From Jannaschia formosa (GTDB lineage: Bacteria > Pseudomonadota > Alphaproteobacteria > Rhodobacterales > Rhodobacteraceae), in NCBI RefSeq assembly GCF_003340555.1, contig NZ_QPLJ01000031.1, positions 1-40,124 of the forward strand: 40,124 nucleotides of DNA, read 5' to 3'. This document shows positions 37,392 through 40,124 of the stretch, in pieces (position 1 is the first letter of the stretch; each line of letters begins with the position of its first letter). Position numbers and translations under genes: made by a program. Below the pieces are notes generated by a model. It made no database searches, had not been told where the DNA came from, and saw only the letters and a list, made by a program, of their open reading frames with translations.

Positions 37392-38017
37392 TGGCCAATA
37401 TTTTCGATATGGTTGACGTCTGGAACGACGCTGGCACCACGTTCACAGCCATCAAGATGGACGTGACGGATACGGCGTCGGCGTCAGCGAGCTTACTGCT
37501 TGATTTGCAAGTCGGAGGCGACAGCAGGTTCAAAATTAGCAAAGTCGGAGATGTGACGCTAAACTCCGGGCGGCGGTTTATCTCACACGAAGATGGCTCA
37601 GAGATCATCCTTCTAGGGTCAAATAACTCGCGAACTATTCAGTTATTGCGGGCAGCATCTCAATTCGTAGACGGCCTTGTCGTGGAAAAACGCGCTTCTA
37701 CTATGGGTTTCAAGTGGGGAGAAGTTTCACTCGGCGCCGTCAGCAATATCGACCTGGAGCTAATGCGCGACGCAGCGGACATCCTTGCTCTACGCCGAAG
37801 CACAAACGCTCAGACGTTCACCGTCTACAATACCTATACAGACGCCTCCAATTACGAGCGCCTGAAGGTCGGCTGGGCTGCGAACGCGCTCGAACTCAAG
37901 CCCGAGGCAGCGGGCACAGGAACCACCCGCGTCCTCCATATCTCGGGCCTCCCGACATCTAACCCCGGAGCGGGCATCCTCTGGAATGACGCAGGCACAG
38001 TGAAGGTGGGCACGTAA
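37391..38017 (+). CDS. Fibre-like protein of lower GC
   Basis: A 208-aa protein with a strand-rich body (SLLLDLQVGGDSRFKISKVG) and an ending ILWNDAGTVKVGT typical of fibre tips. Its start (WNDAGTTFTAI) echoes the ending. Base composition falls to roughly 50-58% GC in the lines I counted, well below the window average, suggesting recent acquisition of a receptor-binding module. TAATG overlaps bind it to both neighbours. Confidence 0.7.
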   Translation: MANIFDMVDVWNDAGTTFTAIKMDVTDTASASASLLLDLQVGGDSRFKISKVGDVTLNSGRRFISHEDGSEIILLGSNNSRTIQLLRAASQFVDGLVVEKRASTMGFKWGEVSLGAVSNIDLELMRDAADILALRRSTNAQTFTVYNTYTDASNYERLKVGWAANALELKPEAAGTGTTRVLHISGLPTSNPGAGILWNDAGTVKVGT

Positions 38018-38202
38018 TGCAGATTACTCTGACACTCAGCATGGGCGAGGCGCAGGCCATCGCCGACTTGATGGACCCGCATATCCGTGCGGGCGGGATT
38101 CAGGCTGCGGCGGTCTACGGCCCCGTCGCCCGGCAAATTATCGAACAGGCACAAAAGGCAAAACAGGAGACGGAAAATGGCGACGCTGATACTGACGGTT
38201 GA
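38017..38202 (+). CDS. Small hypothetical protein
   Basis: A 61-aa helical protein (GEAQAIADLMDPHIRAGGIQ) with an acidic tail. TAATG couples it to the fibre gene and it overlaps the next gene by 26 bases. Possibly a fibre accessory; function unknown. Confidence 0.6.
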   Translation: MQITLTLSMGEAQAIADLMDPHIRAGGIQAAAVYGPVARQIIEQAQKAKQETENGDADTDG

Positions 38203-38455
38203 GGGCGAGACCATCGGCTCTGCCACCGTCACGACCACGCTGACCAAGGTGGAAAGCGACCGGCTGACCGCGTATCTTGCGGCGATGCACGGCGTCGATG
38301 CGGAGGGCAATCCGCGAGACCTGGAAGGCATGGTCCGCGCCTATTGGGCCGGGGTCGTGCAGGGCACCGCTGCGAATGTCGAGAGGCACGAGCGAGAGGC
38401 GGCGGCGCAGGCGGCACGGGATGCTGTCGGGCCGCTCGTCTACAGCGTCGCGTGA
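38177..38455 (+). CDS. Hypothetical protein
   Basis: A 92-aa protein: N-terminal strands (ATLILTVEGETIGSATVTTT) then a helical half. GGAG lies before the ATG at 38177. Its stop overlaps the GTG of the winged-helix gene (GTGA). Function unknown. Confidence 0.65.
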   Translation: MATLILTVEGETIGSATVTTTLTKVESDRLTAYLAAMHGVDAEGNPRDLEGMVRAYWAGVVQGTAANVERHEREAAAQAARDAVGPLVYSVA

Positions 38456-38781
38456 CTCTCCCCGCGCCCGAACCGCCAATCGTCGTCGGGCGCCTCGCGG
38501 TCCAGCCGGACCAGGTGCGCGGGTGGCTGGACGGTGAGCCGCTAAAACTCACAGTCGGATGCGCCCAGGTTCTAGGGGCGTTGGCGCGGCGGCCCGACGT
38601 GCTGTTCAGCCGCGCCCAGCTTCTTGACGTGCTGGATGTCTACGTGGCCGACCGTAGTATAGACGGCTACGTCAAGAACATTCGCAAGGCGCTGCGGGAG
38701 GTGGACCCAGACGCGGGGGAAATCATCGCGACGGTCTACGGGGTGGGCTACAGGCTCGATCCCGAAGCGTGCGGGGCCTAA
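38452..38781 (+). CDS. Orphan OmpR/PhoB-type winged-helix DNA-binding protein
   Basis: A 109-aa protein that is almost entirely an OmpR-type effector domain: TVGCAQVLGALARRPDVLFS (helix 1-2), RAQLLDVL, recognition helix VADRSIDGYVKNIRKALR (66-83) and wing IATVYGVGYRLDP. No receiver domain precedes it. It is the last gene of the late operon, with a GTGA-coupled start. It could bind host promoters normally used by response regulators or regulate phage late genes; the target is unknown. Confidence 0.82.
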   Translation: MTLPAPEPPIVVGRLAVQPDQVRGWLDGEPLKLTVGCAQVLGALARRPDVLFSRAQLLDVLDVYVADRSIDGYVKNIRKALREVDPDAGEIIATVYGVGYRLDPEACGA

Positions 38782-39188
38782 TCGGAGGACACCGCCTCAC
38801 CAGAAACGTTGTGGGCCTCGAGCAGGAACAGCTGAGCGGAGACGTTCTCGATCACCATCCTCTCGTCGGGATAGAAGGATCCGAAGAAGATCCCGACCTC
38901 CTCTCCAGGTTCGAGCCCGCCTCGTATCGGGCGGATGCGTGGGGGCTGGCCGGGGAAGCCCTCCTCGGACCAAGGAATGGACCGTCCCGCTTCGCTCACC
39001 CGGAGGGCAAAAGAGACGGTCGCGATGGGTTGGGAAGAACGGCTCACGATCCGGCACTGGATCGTGTAATCGCTAAACTGCTGATCGGAGATAGAGCAGC
39101 CCAAGACCTCGACCGCGTCGGTCTGGTCGAAATCCTGCGCTACTACGGGTGTGGCCAAGATCCCCGCCAGGACAGCCGCTTTCCACAT
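38778..39188 (-). CDS. Exported small protein at the end of the late operon (moron 2)
   Basis: A 136-aa protein with a signal peptide (MWKAAVLAGILATPVVA, cleavage before QD). The mature part has two cysteines (VLGCSIS and IQCRIVS), likely one disulfide, and a strand-rich, immunoglobulin-like pattern (PIATVSFALRVSEAGRSIPW; PGEEVGIFFGSFYPDERMV). AGGAATGAGAG precedes the ATG. Its TAG overlaps the TAA of the convergent winged-helix gene. Likely made in the lysogen and secreted to the periplasm. Confidence 0.75.
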   Translation of the reverse strand: MWKAAVLAGILATPVVAQDFDQTDAVEVLGCSISDQQFSDYTIQCRIVSRSSQPIATVSFALRVSEAGRSIPWSEEGFPGQPPRIRPIRGGLEPGEEVGIFFGSFYPDERMVIENVSAQLFLLEAHNVSGEAVSSD

Positions 39189-39311
39189 CTCTCATTCCTT
39201 CCCGAAACCTCTGGTCAGCATGGCGCGCAGATTTCCCGCGTTCAAGGACCCCGCCAACGTCGCAGGTCGCCGAGGGCTTCCCGAACCGTTGCGACAGCGT
39301 ATGTTCCCCGG

Positions 39312-39602
39312 ATGCCCCTCGTCTGGCGCCTCGACCCGAAACAGCCCGCTGGCTGGTATCGCCTCTACGACGGCGATCTCTCCATCGCGTCGGCCTGGTG
39401 CGTCTCCGGTGGGCCGTCCCGAGGCACTTGGCAGTGGGCGTGCCATTGGATCGGCGGGGTGGTGGTCGTCAGGTCGGGCGGGGCGGAGACGCGGGAGCAG
39501 GCGATGGCCGCCGTCCGCGAGCGCGTGCTGGCCGAGCACGACAATGGCACGGAGCCGCGGGATCTGATGCCGCCGGGCTATCGGCGGGGGCGAGAGGGCT
39601 GA
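39312..39602 (+). CDS. Hypothetical protein
   Basis: A 96-aa protein rich in tryptophan and glycine (MPLVWRLDPKQPAGWYRLYD; GTWQWACHWIGGVVVV), with a helical C-terminus. No good ribosome site is seen. Its last 134 bases overlap the convergent gene at 39469-39843. I do not recognise a family. Confidence 0.5.
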   Translation: MPLVWRLDPKQPAGWYRLYDGDLSIASAWCVSGGPSRGTWQWACHWIGGVVVVRSGGAETREQAMAAVRERVLAEHDNGTEPRDLMPPGYRRGREG

Positions 39603-39843
39603 CGACCTTCGGTGTCACGTCCTTCATCTCGTCGGGCGGGACACCCTCGGCATATCGGGCCGCCGCGCGGAAGATCGCCTCGGCGTCGTCCAGGACTTGC
39701 ACCCCGTCGGGTGGCTGTGGCGGGGCGCCCCATTGCCCCGAAATGCGGTCAGCCACGCTTCGCGCCTCGATATCGCAAAGGTGCAGCCATTCGTCCGACA
39801 GGACAGCCACGGCCTCTGTCAGCGTGTAGCGACGTTCAGCCAT
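39469..39843 (-). CDS. Hypothetical protein at the right end
   Basis: A 124-aa protein. The first 80 residues look genuine (MAERRYTLTEAVAVLSDEWL; DAEAIFRAAARYAEGVPPDE), and AAGGAGAG before the ATG at 39843 is a strong ribosome site. The Pro/Arg-rich C-terminus overlaps the convergent gene and may be a poorly conserved tail. It is the last gene before attR and could be expressed in the lysogen. Confidence 0.6.
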   Translation of the reverse strand: MAERRYTLTEAVAVLSDEWLHLCDIEARSVADRISGQWGAPPQPPDGVQVLDDAEAIFRAAARYAEGVPPDEMKDVTPKVVSPLAPADSPAASDPAAPCHCRARPARARGRRPSPAPASPPRPT

Positions 39844-39866
39844 CACGTCTCTCCTTCGGCTCCGAC

Positions 39867-39932
39867 GGGGGACACCCTCATCAGAACCCGTTGATTCATA
39901 TGGAGCCGCATGGGCCGCATATGGGGGACACC
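39867..39932. repeat. Direct and inverted repeats in the right-end gap
   Basis: GGGGGACACC occurs at 39867-39876 and 39923-39932 (56 bp apart). Between them lie two CATATGG motifs and the GCCGCAT repeats, forming an imperfect dyad. The element lies upstream of the minus-strand gene starting at 39843 and may be its operator. The rest of 39933-40109 shows no gene. Confidence 0.45.
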
Positions 39933-40014
39933 ACGGCCAAGAAAACAAGGGCTCTGAGCGCGAAATGCGGCGCCGCCCCCGGGCGCCACACTCGCGCATC
40001 GACGAGCCCGCCCG

Positions 40015-40074
40015 GTTTCCACCGCGCGGCCTAACGTATTGACGCGAAACGGCACCGTTCCGCCTTGGTTTCCA
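40015..40074 (+). other. Candidate integrase arm sites, right pair
   Basis: GTTTCCA at 40015-40021 (within CGGTTTCCAC, 40013-40022, identical to 55-64) and at 40068-40074, 53 bp apart. In the excised circle the inner copies on each side would lie about 49 bp from the middle of the core. Confidence 0.4.
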
Positions 40075-40109
40075 GCGCAAGGCACTGACGGATGGGGATT
40101 CTGGCACTT

Positions 40110-40124
40110 CTCCCCAGCGCGCCA
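40110..40124. repeat. attR core (right copy of terminal direct repeat)
   Basis: CTCCCCAGCGCGCCA, identical to bases 1-15. The two copies bound the window and would recombine to give attP and attB. The flanking host sequence is outside the window. Confidence 0.8.

Overview
The window is a complete temperate siphovirus prophage of about 40 kb. Its GC is high (roughly two thirds), genes are joined by ATGA/GTGA/TGATG overlaps, and several genes use GTG or TTG starts. The protein families match prophages of Rhodobacterales-type Alphaproteobacteria: DUF2303, GcrA-like HTH proteins, DUF3168, a phage NusG paralogue and an HNH endonuclease without zinc cysteines. The host assignment rests on family resemblance and is an inference. 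The first and last 15 bases are identical (CTCCCCAGCGCGCCA) and the integrase lies beside the left copy, so the window appears to be cut exactly at attL and attR.

Left arm (51-6301, minus strand): a leftward early operon driven by a PL-like promoter at 6369-6397. It holds a 74-aa protein, an acyl carrier protein, several small proteins, DUF2303, zinc-knuckle proteins, a short C5-cytosine-methyltransferase-like protein and, last, the tyrosine integrase. Immunity region (6376-7921): a LexA/CI-type repressor, a coupled coiled-coil gene, a Cro-position protein and five copies of a 16-bp operator (two left, three right), arranged much as in lambda. A WYL-TerB gene sits antisense just beyond, behind its own bidirectional hairpin.

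Right early region (8961-13691, plus): small DNA-binding and membrane proteins, a two-HTH protein, an N6-adenine methyltransferase, a DUF1376-like replication protein, a candidate origin (iterons, inverted repeats, a perfect DnaA box), and a NusG-like antiterminator. The NusG-like gene ends on the -35 box of a near-consensus promoter (13688-13717) that precedes the late genes.

Late region (13860-38781, plus): HNH, terminase small and large subunits, portal, ClpP-type protease, HK97 capsid, head-tail connectors, a glycosyltransferase plus FkbM methyltransferase pair, tail terminator, tail tube, a tail chaperone with a GGGAAAC -1 frameshift site, a 1780-aa tape measure, tail/spike proteins, a lysis cassette (amidase endolysin, holin-like proteins), then a second set of fibre-like genes and an orphan OmpR-type winged-helix protein. 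Two short minus-strand genes with signal peptides (25932-26270 and 38778-39188) are set into the late region as probable lysogenic-conversion genes ('morons'). The last 500 bases hold two convergent small genes, and four GTTTCCA motifs around the att cores may be integrase arm sites.

Most promising for novelty: the phage acyl carrier protein, the WYL-TerB and exported lysogeny genes, the GT/FkbM pair inside the morphogenesis cluster, the NusG/late-promoter pair, and the orphan winged-helix regulator.
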